Positions 1 through 8,264 of a stretch of DNA of 12,882 bases are shown here, in pieces. The position numbers were made by a program, and so were the translations under genes. Below the pieces are notes generated by a model, which did no database searches, was not told the DNA's origin, and saw only the letters and a program-made list of their open reading frames with translations. Source of the DNA: Planctomycetota bacterium (GTDB taxonomy: Bacteria; Planctomycetota; PUPC01; JACPCR01); the NCBI GenBank assembly GCA_030740295.1, contig JASLXP010001224.1, positions 1 through 12,882 on the forward strand, given 5' to 3'. The stretch's first letter is position 1; each line of letters opens with the position of its first letter.

Positions 1-2564
1 CCTTCGCCCTTCCCCAACGCGTCGTAAAGGGTGCCCCGCGGATTGACGATGTAGTGGCGGAACTCCTCCTTGGGAGCGTCGGCCGACAGGAGGGTGAAGT
101 CCAGGGAGTCGTCGCGCCAGACTCCACTGTCGCGCTTCTCGCGGTTCTGCACCAGTTTCGCCAAGTCCTGCTTGCAGCTTGCTCCCAGGTACAGGGCCTT
201 CCCATCGAAGCCAATGCGCACCGCGGTCTGGTTAGTGGCCGGGTTCCGCGTGATCTTTCGTGAGCGGTCGTGCATGACGTTGAAACCGGTCAGGACCGCC
301 GCGTCCTTCCACGTGTCTTCCCCGAGCTTGCCGTCGAGCGTGGGCGGGACTTTCAGGCGCGGCACGTAAGCGGTTGCGGTCAGGTAGTCGTCGAGGCGGT
401 CGCGCAGCTTTGGCCATGCGAGGCCCTGGGAGAGCGGTTCGGCCTTCGCGGCCTGGGCCACCAGTTTCGAGAGCGCGCCGAAACGCGCCTTCAGAGCAAC
501 GCTCAATGCGGCCTGCGAGTCTGGCTTCTTCTCGGCTACCTCAAGCCGGGCCAGCGCGGTGGCGATGGAGCTACCCACTGCGCAGTACTCACCCGTGAGG
601 TTGCGCACTGCCATCTTGCCGGCGCAGAACATGACCGTGTCTCCCTCGATTTGCGCGAGATAGTTCTCCAGGGCCTGAACCCCGTACTGCATGCGGTTCA
701 AGTTGCTGACGAGCTCTGCGAACGCTTTAGATGTCTGAGGAGTGTTGTCCCGGATCGAGTCCCAGATCATGAAGCGCGCAGAGTAGTATTCGGTCACGCG
801 GAAGGCCTTACTGGCCAGGTCAATGCGCTTGCGGACCGTATCGTCCTCCGCTCTTGCCAGCGCCTCCGCGAGGGCCCTGCGGCAGTCATGTACCACCCCT
901 GGGGTGATGACCCGATTCATTTGCGGGCGGAAGATGTAGTTGAGCGGTGGATTCTGGGGAGGCTGGGCATTCCACGCGTTCTCCAGCGTGTCGTAGTAGC
1001 GGCGCATCGGCTCCGCGGCCTTGCCGTAGAAGTTTTCGCAGAACTCCTGGAGCAGCGCGTCTACGTCCGCGTCCGTGTCCCATAGTAGCCTGGAGGAGAT
1101 CCAGCTCTTCGGGCCCTCGAGCCCGAAGTTGGCGTACTCTTCGCCGTGGTACCCGATCGCACCGATCTCGTACCCGAACTTCAGGAAAGTCTTGGTCGAT
1201 CTCAGTTCGAGCCGCGGAAAGAGGAACCCCATGCCGTTGTGCCAGACGTGGAACGTGAACTTCTTCCCTACAGCGGACCACTTCTTCATATACGCGGTCA
1301 TCTTCTCGCGATACTCCGGATCGAAATGGTAGGGGGACAGATCCAGCGTCCGGCAGACCACGACGTTCGGATGTATTGGGAATTCGGGCGGATCATACGT
1401 GCCGCACTGGTACGCGTACCCGCCAATCAGCTTGCCCGGGTGTGTCTTGACCAACTGTTCCGCGACCTTGTTGTAAAACCCGTAGATGAGATTGGAGAAG
1501 CAGACGTGGCCGTGCTCGTCGTACTTGAGGCCCCCGTTCATTTTGAGGCACTTCGCACACATGCAGTAGCCGTAGTTGTCGTTCTGAGCCAGGTTGAAGA
1601 GCATTGAGCCCGGGCGTTCGTCGAAGAACTTGCGCGCCTCCTCTGTCGCGATTTCCAGGACCTGGGGATTGCTCCAGCATGGCTGCCAATTCTTGCAGGG
1701 CTTCTTCCATCGCCACTTCGGCGGGACCCGCCGTTCTCCGCCGATCAGGGGGAAGTACTCCGGGTGGCCCGCGCCGTACTTGGCCGGATGGATGACGTTG
1801 CCGATGTTGTGAAAGATGTGAAGAGGCCCCTGCTTGGCGTCGTTCCACGTGCTCCAGGCATAGCCGCCGGGCACGGCCTGGCCCTCGCCAATGCCGCTGA
1901 AGTCACGCGACGCGTAGTCCGGTTCGTCCCGTCGGTCGAGCTTGTCGATGGCGATGGTCTTCTTTTCGGGAATGACCCACCCGAGCGGGCCGGGTATATA
2001 CCTGCGCACGCCGCACTCCTCTTCCAGAAAACTCGTCACCGCGTTCAAGACGCCGCGCTCGGGACCGCCCGCGATCACCAGTTTGTCGTCGAGACGTTTG
2101 AGAACGATCACCTGGCCAAAAGGGGACTCCAGCGGCAAGTCGAGGCCCTTCACGTAATCGGTCAGACCCATGTGAACGGTCGGCCCCCTCGCCGCTTTCG
2201 CTGCGGGAGTGCCGTCCTCTACGACCGTGAGGCGCGCGCCTGTGATCTTCTGTACGTAATCCTGCATCCTCCGGGCCGGCAACGCGATGTTGGAGTAGTG
2301 CCTGTAACTCTCCTGCCGGTACTTCGCATACTTCGCCTCGTAGTCCGGAGTCGGGTTCCCCTCCTTATCGGTCTTCGCCGGCCTGGCAGGCGGCTTCCCC
2401 CTGGGCCGCACGATGGTCGCCTCCGCCTTACCGTCCTTAACCAGGTAGAGCGGCTCCGCCCCACCCAGGTTGCAGGTGAGGAGCAGCGCGCAGCAGAGGC
2501 CCCACGCTAGACGCTGGCGGGTCGTGATTTCGGTCGTTTCCGTCTTCCCCTTTTCACCTTCCAT
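1..2564 (-). CDS. Secreted DUF4838 protein with C-terminal CBM9-like domain (3' end beyond window)
   Basis: One open frame runs from the ATG at 2564 to the left edge (854 codons, no stop); I checked the frame at three distant points. AGGAGG about eight bases upstream supports the start. Residues about 18-36 (LAWGLCCALLLTCNLGGA) form a signal peptide after an unusually acidic n-region. Next come a GH67/GH20-like N-terminal domain (motif LPARRMQDYVQKITGARL) and the DUF4838 core at about residues 240-530, with HPEYFPLIGG, the CWSNP segment, the cysteine cluster YCMCAKC and the ending YGKAAEPMRRYYDTLENAW. A helical region follows. A CBM9-like domain starts near residue 733 (VPPTLDGKLGEDTWKDAA) and is cut by the window edge. 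DUF4838 proteins are presumed glycan-active enzymes, but their chemistry is not established. It follows the LamG/CBM9 gene by 62 bases on the same strand, so an operon is likely. The protein is probably exported and acts on polysaccharide. Confidence 0.88.
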   Translation of the reverse strand, partial: MEGEKGKTETTEITTRQRLAWGLCCALLLTCNLGGAEPLYLVKDGKAEATIVRPRGKPPARPAKTDKEGNPTPDYEAKYAKYRQESYRHYSNIALPARRMQDYVQKITGARLTVVEDGTPAAKAARGPTVHMGLTDYVKGLDLPLESPFGQVIVLKRLDDKLVIAGGPERGVLNAVTSFLEEECGVRRYIPGPLGWVIPEKKTIAIDKLDRRDEPDYASRDFSGIGEGQAVPGGYAWSTWNDAKQGPLHIFHNIGNVIHPAKYGAGHPEYFPLIGGERRVPPKWRWKKPCKNWQPCWSNPQVLEIATEEARKFFDERPGSMLFNLAQNDNYGYCMCAKCLKMNGGLKYDEHGHVCFSNLIYGFYNKVAEQLVKTHPGKLIGGYAYQCGTYDPPEFPIHPNVVVCRTLDLSPYHFDPEYREKMTAYMKKWSAVGKKFTFHVWHNGMGFLFPRLELRSTKTFLKFGYEIGAIGYHGEEYANFGLEGPKSWISSRLLWDTDADVDALLQEFCENFYGKAAEPMRRYYDTLENAWNAQPPQNPPLNYIFRPQMNRVITPGVVHDCRRALAEALARAEDDTVRKRIDLASKAFRVTEYYSARFMIWDSIRDNTPQTSKAFAELVSNLNRMQYGVQALENYLAQIEGDTVMFCAGKMAVRNLTGEYCAVGSSIATALARLEVAEKKPDSQAALSVALKARFGALSKLVAQAAKAEPLSQGLAWPKLRDRLDDYLTATAYVPRLKVPPTLDGKLGEDTWKDAAVLTGFNVMHDRSRKITRNPATNQTAVRIGFDGKALYLGASCKQDLAKLVQNREKRDSGVWRDDSLDFTLLSADAPKEEFRHYIVNPRGTLYDALGKGE

Positions 2565-2626
2565 GTTCTTCTCCTCCTGAGGACAGTTCGGAGACTGTAC
2601 CGTCATGATCTCGATGAAGCGAGTGC

Positions 2627-4222
2627 CTACTCCAGGATCAATACGCCGAAGGTATCCGGATCGTTCAGCCGGGTCGGGACTGGCGTCCACGAACTCACTT
2701 CCAGGACACCCTTGTGTTTCCACGCAAAGATATCCTTGTCAACATTTTCACGGGCGATGTTGGCCCGTATCAGGGTGCCCCGCGAGGGAGAGACGCCGAG
2801 GTCAGAGAAGGGGAGCGCCAGCTCTACGCTCCACTCGTCGTCCCGTTCCCCGTATTCCGCGCCAATCTTGATGCTGCTGTTCCATGAAGCGTCCGAATTC
2901 TTCCGGTCGAAACACGCGCCGAGCGCGTTGACGATGAAGTGGTAATAGCTCTTCTCCTCGTCGGGTTGCGCCTGGATGAAGATTTCGATCGCGTCGTTCC
3001 TCCAGATCTTTCCGTCCCGCTCCCTAAACGTGGCGATCACCTTGTCGCCGGCGTACTCCTGCAGAACCGCGCCCAGATAGAGATACTCTCGGTCATAGGC
3101 GATGCGGACCGTGGTATCCCGCCAGACCCGTTTGGAGCTCTTGTGCCTCCAAAAACCTTTGACCTGGGCCGCGTCGCCCCACTCCGCCTCGGTCACACGG
3201 CCGTCGAGGGTTGGGGCCTTCTCCGCCCGCGGGACGCCGAGGACGTTGCGCAGCATCGACTCGAGACGGCGCCGCATCACTTGCTCCTCGGCTTCCTCGA
3301 ACCGTTTCTGCTTCTCGAGATAGCGTTCGAATCTCTTCCGGACACCGAGGGCGAATTCTACGGGCGAGCGGGCCGCGCCCCGCCTGCTCTCGGCGTACAG
3401 TTCGCCGTAAATTCTGCTGAATTCCTGGGCGACGACGGCCTCTTCGAGAACGCCCTGCCGCAAGGGCGGCGCGGTGCGGAAAGCGGGGGCGCCCATCTCG
3501 AAGAGCGACCTGACCGCGTGCCGGTCCAGCGCTTCATCGTAAATGCGCAGATCGTCCATGCTGATCTTGCCGCCGTAATAGTTGTGCTTTCCACCCAGAT
3601 AGAACTTCTCCGAGTGCGCGTCCGGGGGGTTACACTGATCGTTGATATCCACCAGGCTGCCGTTGACGTACAGGTACACGCCCTCCTGGCCCCACGCAAA
3701 GGCGAAATGCTTCCAGGTTCCCGCTGCCCATTCGCTCTTTCCGTCCTCAGAGATGAACCTCCAGGCAAGGGTCTGGCCGCCTCTTCTGCCCCCCTTCCCG
3801 GAATCGCTGATCCCCATGGTTATGGCGCTCTTCTTGCCGCCGGAGAGACACCAGAAGCCGTTGACGGGGCTTCGCTGCCAGTCGGTCCACTTCTTGAATA
3901 TCCAGTGATTCTTGAACTCCGGCAGCCAGTGAGGCTTGAGCCAGAAGGCGAGGGTACCTTTCTTCATGGGAAAGTCCGGCTCTTCTTTGAAGACCACCGC
4001 GTCCTCGCCGATGACAATCGCCTTGCCCACCGGGCCGTCCTCGTAGGTGTACTTGGCGTCCTCGAGGGGGCCGACCTCCCGGCCGGCAATGGTAGCGGCG
4101 CGTTCACCATCGAAAGGGGCATGGTAGTACGGGGACTTCGTGTCATCGGCTGCGATCGGACCGCACGGCAGGGAGAAAGCGATGATGCACAGGGAGGCGG
4201 TGCGCGTGAAGCAGGTCAGCAT
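2627..4222 (-). CDS. Secreted LamG (concanavalin A-like) + CBM9-like domain protein
   Basis: The protein has 531 residues. I chose the ATG at 4222 because GGAAGGA lies about eight bases upstream; an in-frame TTG six codons earlier overlaps that Shine-Dalgarno sequence and is unlikely. Residues 1-25 are a signal peptide (hydrophobic LCIIAFSLPCGPIAA, cleavage before DD). A LamG/laminin-G-type jelly roll covers about 33-235, with the hallmark strands GTLAFWLKP (89-97), WKHFAFAW (170-177), VYLYVNGSLV (182-191) and ISMDDLRIYDEALD (220-233). A charged helical linker runs to about 330. A CBM9-like domain fills 331-531: APTLDGRVTEAEW at its start, RERDGKIWRNDAIEIFI in the middle, DPDTFGVLILE at the end. 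There is no catalytic domain, so it is probably a glycan-binding or surface-associated accessory protein. It is likely the first gene of an operon with the downstream DUF4838 gene. Confidence 0.9.
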   Translation of the reverse strand: MLTCFTRTASLCIIAFSLPCGPIAADDTKSPYYHAPFDGERAATIAGREVGPLEDAKYTYEDGPVGKAIVIGEDAVVFKEEPDFPMKKGTLAFWLKPHWLPEFKNHWIFKKWTDWQRSPVNGFWCLSGGKKSAITMGISDSGKGGRRGGQTLAWRFISEDGKSEWAAGTWKHFAFAWGQEGVYLYVNGSLVDINDQCNPPDAHSEKFYLGGKHNYYGGKISMDDLRIYDEALDRHAVRSLFEMGAPAFRTAPPLRQGVLEEAVVAQEFSRIYGELYAESRRGAARSPVEFALGVRKRFERYLEKQKRFEEAEEQVMRRRLESMLRNVLGVPRAEKAPTLDGRVTEAEWGDAAQVKGFWRHKSSKRVWRDTTVRIAYDREYLYLGAVLQEYAGDKVIATFRERDGKIWRNDAIEIFIQAQPDEEKSYYHFIVNALGACFDRKNSDASWNSSIKIGAEYGERDDEWSVELALPFSDLGVSPSRGTLIRANIARENVDKDIFAWKHKGVLEVSSWTPVPTRLNDPDTFGVLILE

Positions 4223-4280
4223 GGCACATGTTCCTTCCAAATGAGAGACCAGCTATTTGCACAAGTTTGCCGAGGCCGGA

Positions 4281-4354
4281 GTTGGAGTAACGCCTTTAGG
4301 CGGGTCTTGGCGCGACGATAACTCAGCAGACCCGGCTAAAGCGGTTACTCCAAC
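4281..4354. repeat. Intergenic near-palindromic repeat with two 26-base inverted arms
   Basis: Arm 1 is 4281-4306 (starts GTTGGAGTAACGCC). Arm 2 is 4329-4354 (ends GCGGTTACTCCAAC). Aligned by hand as reverse complements they match at 23 of 26 positions, separated by 22 bases. Arm 1 also contains its own small hairpin, CGCC-TTTA-GGCG; the matching hairpin in arm 2 is degraded (GGCTAAAGCGG). Weaker symmetry extends outward (GAGGC...GCCTC). It lies between the CBM9 fragment and the LamG/CBM9 gene, with no gene inside. This layout is like paired REP elements (BIME) or a small MITE. Folded as RNA it would make one long hairpin. It has no T-tract on either side, so a standard terminator is not indicated. 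Confidence 0.75.
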
Positions 4355-4467
4355 AAAGCCGCCTCAGAAGGTCGTTTCTTGGTGTCACCATAGACTACTC
4401 GAAAAGTCTAGCGCCGTAGTACTAAGCAAACGACGCGACGTCGCTCCACCAGAATGGAAAAGAATCG

Positions 4468-5178
4468 CTACTCAAGCATCAGTATGCCGAAGGACGCGGG
4501 ATCGTTGAAGCCGCCGGCCACGATCGGACACCACGTGCTGTAAACGTTGTCCGTATGCCAACGGTTTCCTCTCGTGTACGCATCATCGCGCATGACGTTC
4601 CCGCGGCAGATCCTCCCGCTCTTTGGTGTGACCCGCAGATCCTTCCAGGGAATCGAGGCCTCCACGAGCCAGACCCCTTTTTGCTTGTCTTTGCCGATCG
4701 CGAATTTCGCATTGCCGTGCCATGCTGCATCCTTCCCGAATGCGTCGTAGACCATCTCGTTCGCGCCAAGTATGAAGTGGACGAAATTCGGCGACTTCAG
4801 GTCTGGGAGAAAGGCGAACTCTACCGCGTCGCCCCGCCAGACCGGTCCATCGCGCTCTTGGGCCGCGCCGATCAGATCCTCGACGTCCTTTTCCGGGCAG
4901 TGGTACGCCAGGTACAGATTCTTCAGGTCGTATCCGATGCGGACCGAGGTCGGATACTCGGGCAGGCTCTTCTGCTTGGTCTTCTTGTCGTAGACGACGA
5001 GTCTGCCCAGGTCGGCCGCAGTCTTCCACGCCGCGTCGTTCAGCTCCCCGTCGATCTTCGGCCGCGGAATGCGGGGCACGATCGCAACGCTGTCCGCCGC
5101 GTTGCCCAGCATGTTTTTGAGACCTTCCAGGTAGCTTTCCCGGCTGATCGGTGTGTCCTTAGAAGTACTCCGTCGCAT
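4468..5178 (-). pseudogene. CBM9-like domain fragment, N-terminally truncated
   Basis: The longest reasonable reading is 236 residues from an ATG at 5178, which has no Shine-Dalgarno sequence; the frame stays open to a TTG at 5223. About 30 residues of short helix (SRESYLEGLKNMLGNAAD) are followed by a full CBM9-like domain: PRPKIDGELNDAAW, then TSVRIGYDLKNLYLAYHCPE, QERDGPVWRGDAVEFAF, and the end DPASFGILMLE. The helix plus domain resembles the region before and within the CBM9 domain of the DUF4838 protein at 1-2564. There is no signal peptide, although its relatives in the window are exported. I infer that this is the surviving C-terminal end of a larger DUF4838-CBM9 or similar protein whose front was lost at a breakpoint near 5155-5210. 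Alternatively it could be a stand-alone cytoplasmic domain, but the missing ribosome site and signal peptide argue against that. Confidence 0.7.
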
Positions 5179-6273
5179 GGACAGACCCGGCCGTCCTGCA
5201 CGGGAGCGGGCCGGGAGATCCAATTCGCCCGGAACAGCACGTCATCATCTCGCGGCAGAATTTCGACTCGCGGATACGACAACGGCTATCCTGGCCTGGA
5301 AATCCAGGCGAAGAAAACAGAGGTATTCAATAACACGGTCGTCAACAGCCGGGAGCGCGTCGCCATCAGAATTAACTCCAAGGCCCTCGGCTCGGTACTG
5401 AGGAATAACCTGGTCGTGACCCTGGACCCCAGGATTCGGCATCCGAGCCTGCAGTTCCTGGGTGGAACGCCGTCCTCGTTCGACGTGAAGTTGAGTCACA
5501 ACTTCTTTTATCACGCGGCCAAGCCCGACGGCCGAGTGCTTCAGACCAACGAGGGCAACTTCACAGCGGCAGGGCTCCTGGCGAAGTACGGAACCGGCAA
5601 AGCCAGCCAGATCGTCGCGCCAAAGTTCGAGGAAGAACCCGTCCGCCACTATTTCCTGACGGCCGGCAGCCCGGGGATCGATGGGGGAACCGACGTTGGT
5701 TTGCCCTTTGCCGGCAAGGCCCCCGACGTGGGATGGAAAGAGCTTGGGAGTGAGGCCGATGCGCCCCGGTATCCCGATGTCATGATCGACGGCAAGGATG
5801 ATGACGCTGCGATCCTGTATCTGTGGGGCAAGAGCAAGGCGCCTCCCCAAAAGCCAAAGCAGCAGACATCGCGGTCACGAGTCGAGGACAGTCTGTCCCG
5901 CGGGATGCTCTGCGAGTCAAAGGGTGACTTTACCGAAGCGACGATCTGGTACCACGTGGCTGCTCACAGCGATGCCACAGAAACTCGACGGCAGAAGGCC
6001 AGTGATCTTCTGGCCGCATTGCTCGCCCGGCCCGAGGTAGCCATCGCGCTTCGGACATCAGAGGCGGAAGCCGCGTTGTCCCGTGTACGATTCTTCCTGG
6101 GTGGACGAAAGAAGAAAGTCGTGCCGGCCAGACACTACCTGGAGGTGGCCCAGGCAACCGCGAGAGAGGACGACCAACTGGCGAGAAAGCTCGACAAGAT
6201 ACTGTCAGAAATTCGCTCGCGACTCTCCAGTGCCACGAACACTGGAAGCCAAAGCTCAAGAGCCCCGAGATGA
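5161..6273 (+). pseudogene. Right-handed beta-helix protein, C-terminal fragment with probable frameshift
   Basis: From about 5272 to the TGA at 6271-6273 the frame reads as the last coils of a parallel beta-helix: TEVFNNTVVNSR, SVLRNNLVV and HNFFYHA, with the asparagine-ladder pattern of pectate-lyase-like folds. The segment HYFLTAGSPGIDGGTDVG is the usual end motif of such proteins. A low-complexity linker (KAPPQKPKQQ) and a helical, TPR-like tail of about 140 residues follow. No start codon, ribosome site or signal peptide precedes it. Upstream in another frame, 5161-5270 reads GDPIRPEQHVIISRQNFDSR, which fits the previous beta-helix coil; adding CG at the CGCG near 5269 would join the two frames. 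I infer a 5'-truncated and frameshifted remnant. The in-frame opening that continues upstream to 4555 is only the antisense of the CBM9 fragment. Confidence 0.65.
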
Positions 6274-6401
6274 CGGCTCAGCGATCGTCACCACCCGTCC
6301 AGAAGTTATCGCCTGCTACTGCTCAGGAAGTCTTTTCCAGCATTCTGGCGCAATTACTCTGGCCTGTCAGTCTGCACGCCAGGGCCTCTGGGGGTAACAG
6401 C

Positions 6402-7160
6402 TCATGTTTCGTCCCGGTAAATGCGGTAAGCGTTGTTTAAGGTACCGCCGTCGACCGTCAGGACCTGGCCGGTGATGTACGATGCATCTTCCGAGGCGAG
6501 GAAAGAGGCGGCAGAGGCGATCTCGCTGGGCAGACCAAACCGACCCAAGAGTGCCAGCCTGGTCGGTTGGGGCGCGTCATCCGGATGACTGGACTGGATG
6601 GCTCCGGGAGCGATGGCGTTGACGCGGATGCCGTGCGGAGCAAGGTCAGTAGCCATACTCCGAGTCATACTCACGATGGCGCCTTTGGCCGCTCCATAGG
6701 CGCAGCAATGAGGCTGCGGCAGAAAGCTGTTAATGGACGCTATGTTGATGATGTTGCCGGCGCCGGTCTCGGCCATCTTCCTGGCAGAAACCTGTGCGCA
6801 GAGAAACACTCCGGTTTGGTTCACTGCGATAATCCGGTCCCACTGCTCCTGTGTGATTTCAAGGAAGTGCCCATCCTCGCCGGTGATTCCGGCATTATTA
6901 ACGAGGATGTCGATGCCTGGAAAATGCCGGCCGGCCTCCTCGACCATCTGCTCAACGGATTCCCGTTTTGAAACATCCGTCCGGATGTAAAGGGCCTTGC
7001 CACCGGTGGCCTCGACCTCATCGCAAACGCTCTCTCCCCGTTCCGGAACCTGTTCGGCGATAACGACTGCGGCTCCCTCGCGTACAAATCGAAGGGCGAT
7101 GCCGCGGCCTATGCCATGCCCACCTCCGGTGACGATAGCGACCTTATTCTTCAGTAGCAT
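6402..7160 (-). CDS. Short-chain dehydrogenase/reductase (SDR, classical)
   Basis: The protein has 252 residues, the normal length for a classical SDR. GGAGGAA eight bases before the ATG at 7160 fixes the start. The Rossmann nucleotide-binding motif TGGGHGIG is at 11-18, NNAG at 88-91, the structural Asn in AVNQTG at 114, catalytic Ser142 (NIASINSF), and Tyr155/Lys159 in YGAAK. Glu36 at the end of the second strand favours NAD(H) over NADP(H). The C-terminal GQVLTVDGG motif is present. It should be a cytoplasmic NAD-dependent oxidoreductase of a hydroxy or keto substrate, perhaps a sugar or sugar acid given the surroundings. The substrate cannot be read from the sequence, and relatives are often labelled 3-oxoacyl-ACP reductase or glucose dehydrogenase. 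It converges with the beta-helix remnant and is divergent from the DUF1638 gene across 228 bases. Confidence 0.93.
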   Translation of the reverse strand: MLLKNKVAIVTGGGHGIGRGIALRFVREGAAVVIAEQVPERGESVCDEVEATGGKALYIRTDVSKRESVEQMVEEAGRHFPGIDILVNNAGITGEDGHFLEITQEQWDRIIAVNQTGVFLCAQVSARKMAETGAGNIINIASINSFLPQPHCCAYGAAKGAIVSMTRSMATDLAPHGIRVNAIAPGAIQSSHPDDAPQPTRLALLGRFGLPSEIASAASFLASEDASYITGQVLTVDGGTLNNAYRIYRDET

Positions 7161-7388
7161 CAGTCAAATTCCTCCGGGCCGCGGATGCGCGACCTTTGCT
7201 CTCAGAAAAAACAGAATCGTAGCCAGGAATTCCATCATCCGGTAGCACGATTACCCGCGGAATTTCAGTGCCTCGCATTTTACCGACTGCCCTCGCTGAC
7301 TTCAGGTAAGGGCTTGCCTTGCGGCTCTCATTATGCAAAGTTCCAGCCCTTGCCGGCCAGAACGAAACACCTTTTGGGAAGGATGAAC

Positions 7389-8135
7389 ATGAATGCAAAA
7401 GTGATCGCATGCGAGGTCTTCTTTCGGGAAATCTGCTTCTGTGCCGCAAGCAGCACCAATACTCATGATCTGCATTTTGTTACCCAGGGCTACCACGACA
7501 ATCCGGATGTCGGCCGCACGGGGCTTCAAGGCTTCATTGACGGCGTGCCAAGCGACAGGTTCGACGCGGTGCTCCTCGGCTATGGCCTGTGCAGCAACCT
7601 GACCGTTGGGCTCACCGCGCGCGATCTCCCGGTGGTGCTGTTTCGGGGACACGACTGTATCACCATGCTGCTCGGATCGAAGGAGCGATACACCGAGTAT
7701 TTCAAGGAACATCCGGGTACCTACTTTTATTCCGCCGGCTGGCTCGAACACCGACAGCGTGGCGGTGAGCGCGTCGGCTACATGGAGAACTCCGGTCTTG
7801 GCCACAGCCAGTCCTACGACGAAATGGTCGACGAGTATGGCGAGGACAATGCGAAGTACGTGATGGAGGTCATGGGAGGCTGGACGAAACACTACACCCA
7901 CGGTGCGCTCATCGATTTCGAATTCCAGGGACAGCTCGATACTGAGGCCAAGGTGCGGGACATCTGCACCCAAAGGGCCTGGGAGTTCGTACGACTCGAA
8001 GGGGATCTGTCCCTTATCCAGAGGTGGCTCGACGGGCAGTGGAACGAAGATGATTTCCTCGTCGTGCAGCCGGGACAGCAGGTTCTGTTCACCGGCGGTG
8101 AGGGCATCATGGCCTGCAACGAACCGGGTTCCTGA
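7389..8135 (+). CDS. DUF1638 family protein
   Basis: The protein has 248 residues from the ATG at 7389, six bases after GGAAGG; the in-frame ATG at 7383 abuts that site and is less likely. Recognisable DUF1638 signatures are ACEVFFRE (7-14) with Cys8, GYHDNPD (34-40), DAVLLGYGLCSN (59-70) with Cys68, LFRGHDCITMLLGSKERY (84-101) with His88, Asp89 and Cys90, and GTYFYSAGW (110-118). The conserved Cys and His residues suggest a metal or cofactor site, but this is inference. There is no signal peptide or membrane segment, so it should be cytoplasmic. In other genomes this family is often found near corrinoid-dependent methyltransferase genes; no methyltransferase or corrinoid protein lies in this window. 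Its biochemical role is not established. Length and ending look complete, unlike the fragment that follows it. Confidence 0.88.
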   Translation: MNAKVIACEVFFREICFCAASSTNTHDLHFVTQGYHDNPDVGRTGLQGFIDGVPSDRFDAVLLGYGLCSNLTVGLTARDLPVVLFRGHDCITMLLGSKERYTEYFKEHPGTYFYSAGWLEHRQRGGERVGYMENSGLGHSQSYDEMVDEYGEDNAKYVMEVMGGWTKHYTHGALIDFEFQGQLDTEAKVRDICTQRAWEFVRLEGDLSLIQRWLDGQWNEDDFLVVQPGQQVLFTGGEGIMACNEPGS

Positions 8136-8264
8136 TCCGTGGTTCTCCTCAGGAAATTGGCGCGATTTCGTTGCGGCCGGCGCAAAGTGAGGTCAGATAA
8201 TGTGGACTGGCGGGAATCTGACAGCTTGCTGCCAGGATGATTATCTGCAACGCGCCTGCTCTCC

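Noticed and set aside
18..32. Lipoprotein signal in the DUF4838 protein (residues about 27-31, LLLTC)
   Set aside because: The residue before Cys is Thr rather than Gly, Ala or Ser, so a standard signal peptidase I site at GGA-EP is more likely. The coordinates here are residue numbers.
270..1085. A 271-codon plus-strand frame, and a similar one at 1764-2510
   Set aside because: Both are antisense to the DUF4838 gene, which has signal peptide, domain motifs and a ribosome site in its own frame.
4223..4240. TTG start for the LamG/CBM9 gene
   Set aside because: It overlaps the GGAAGGA that serves the downstream ATG and adds six residues with no purpose in the signal peptide.
2939..4321. A 460-codon open frame on the plus strand
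   Set aside because: It lies wholly antisense to the LamG/CBM9 gene, has no ribosome site, and its translation lacks recognisable domains; such mirror frames are common in GC-rich genes.
4555..5160. An N-terminal extension in frame with the beta-helix remnant
   Set aside because: This stretch is the antisense of the CBM9 fragment and contains no beta-helix pattern, so the long frame is a chance joining.
6345..6382. CTGGCG/CGCCAG inverted repeat as a terminator between the convergent beta-helix and SDR genes
   Set aside because: The stem is only six bases with a 26-base loop and no T-tract, so it is not distinguishable from chance.
8171..8185. TTGCG-GCCGG-CGCAA hairpin after the DUF1638 gene as a terminator
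   Set aside because: The stem is five bases and no T-tract follows; GC-rich sequence gives such short palindromes often.
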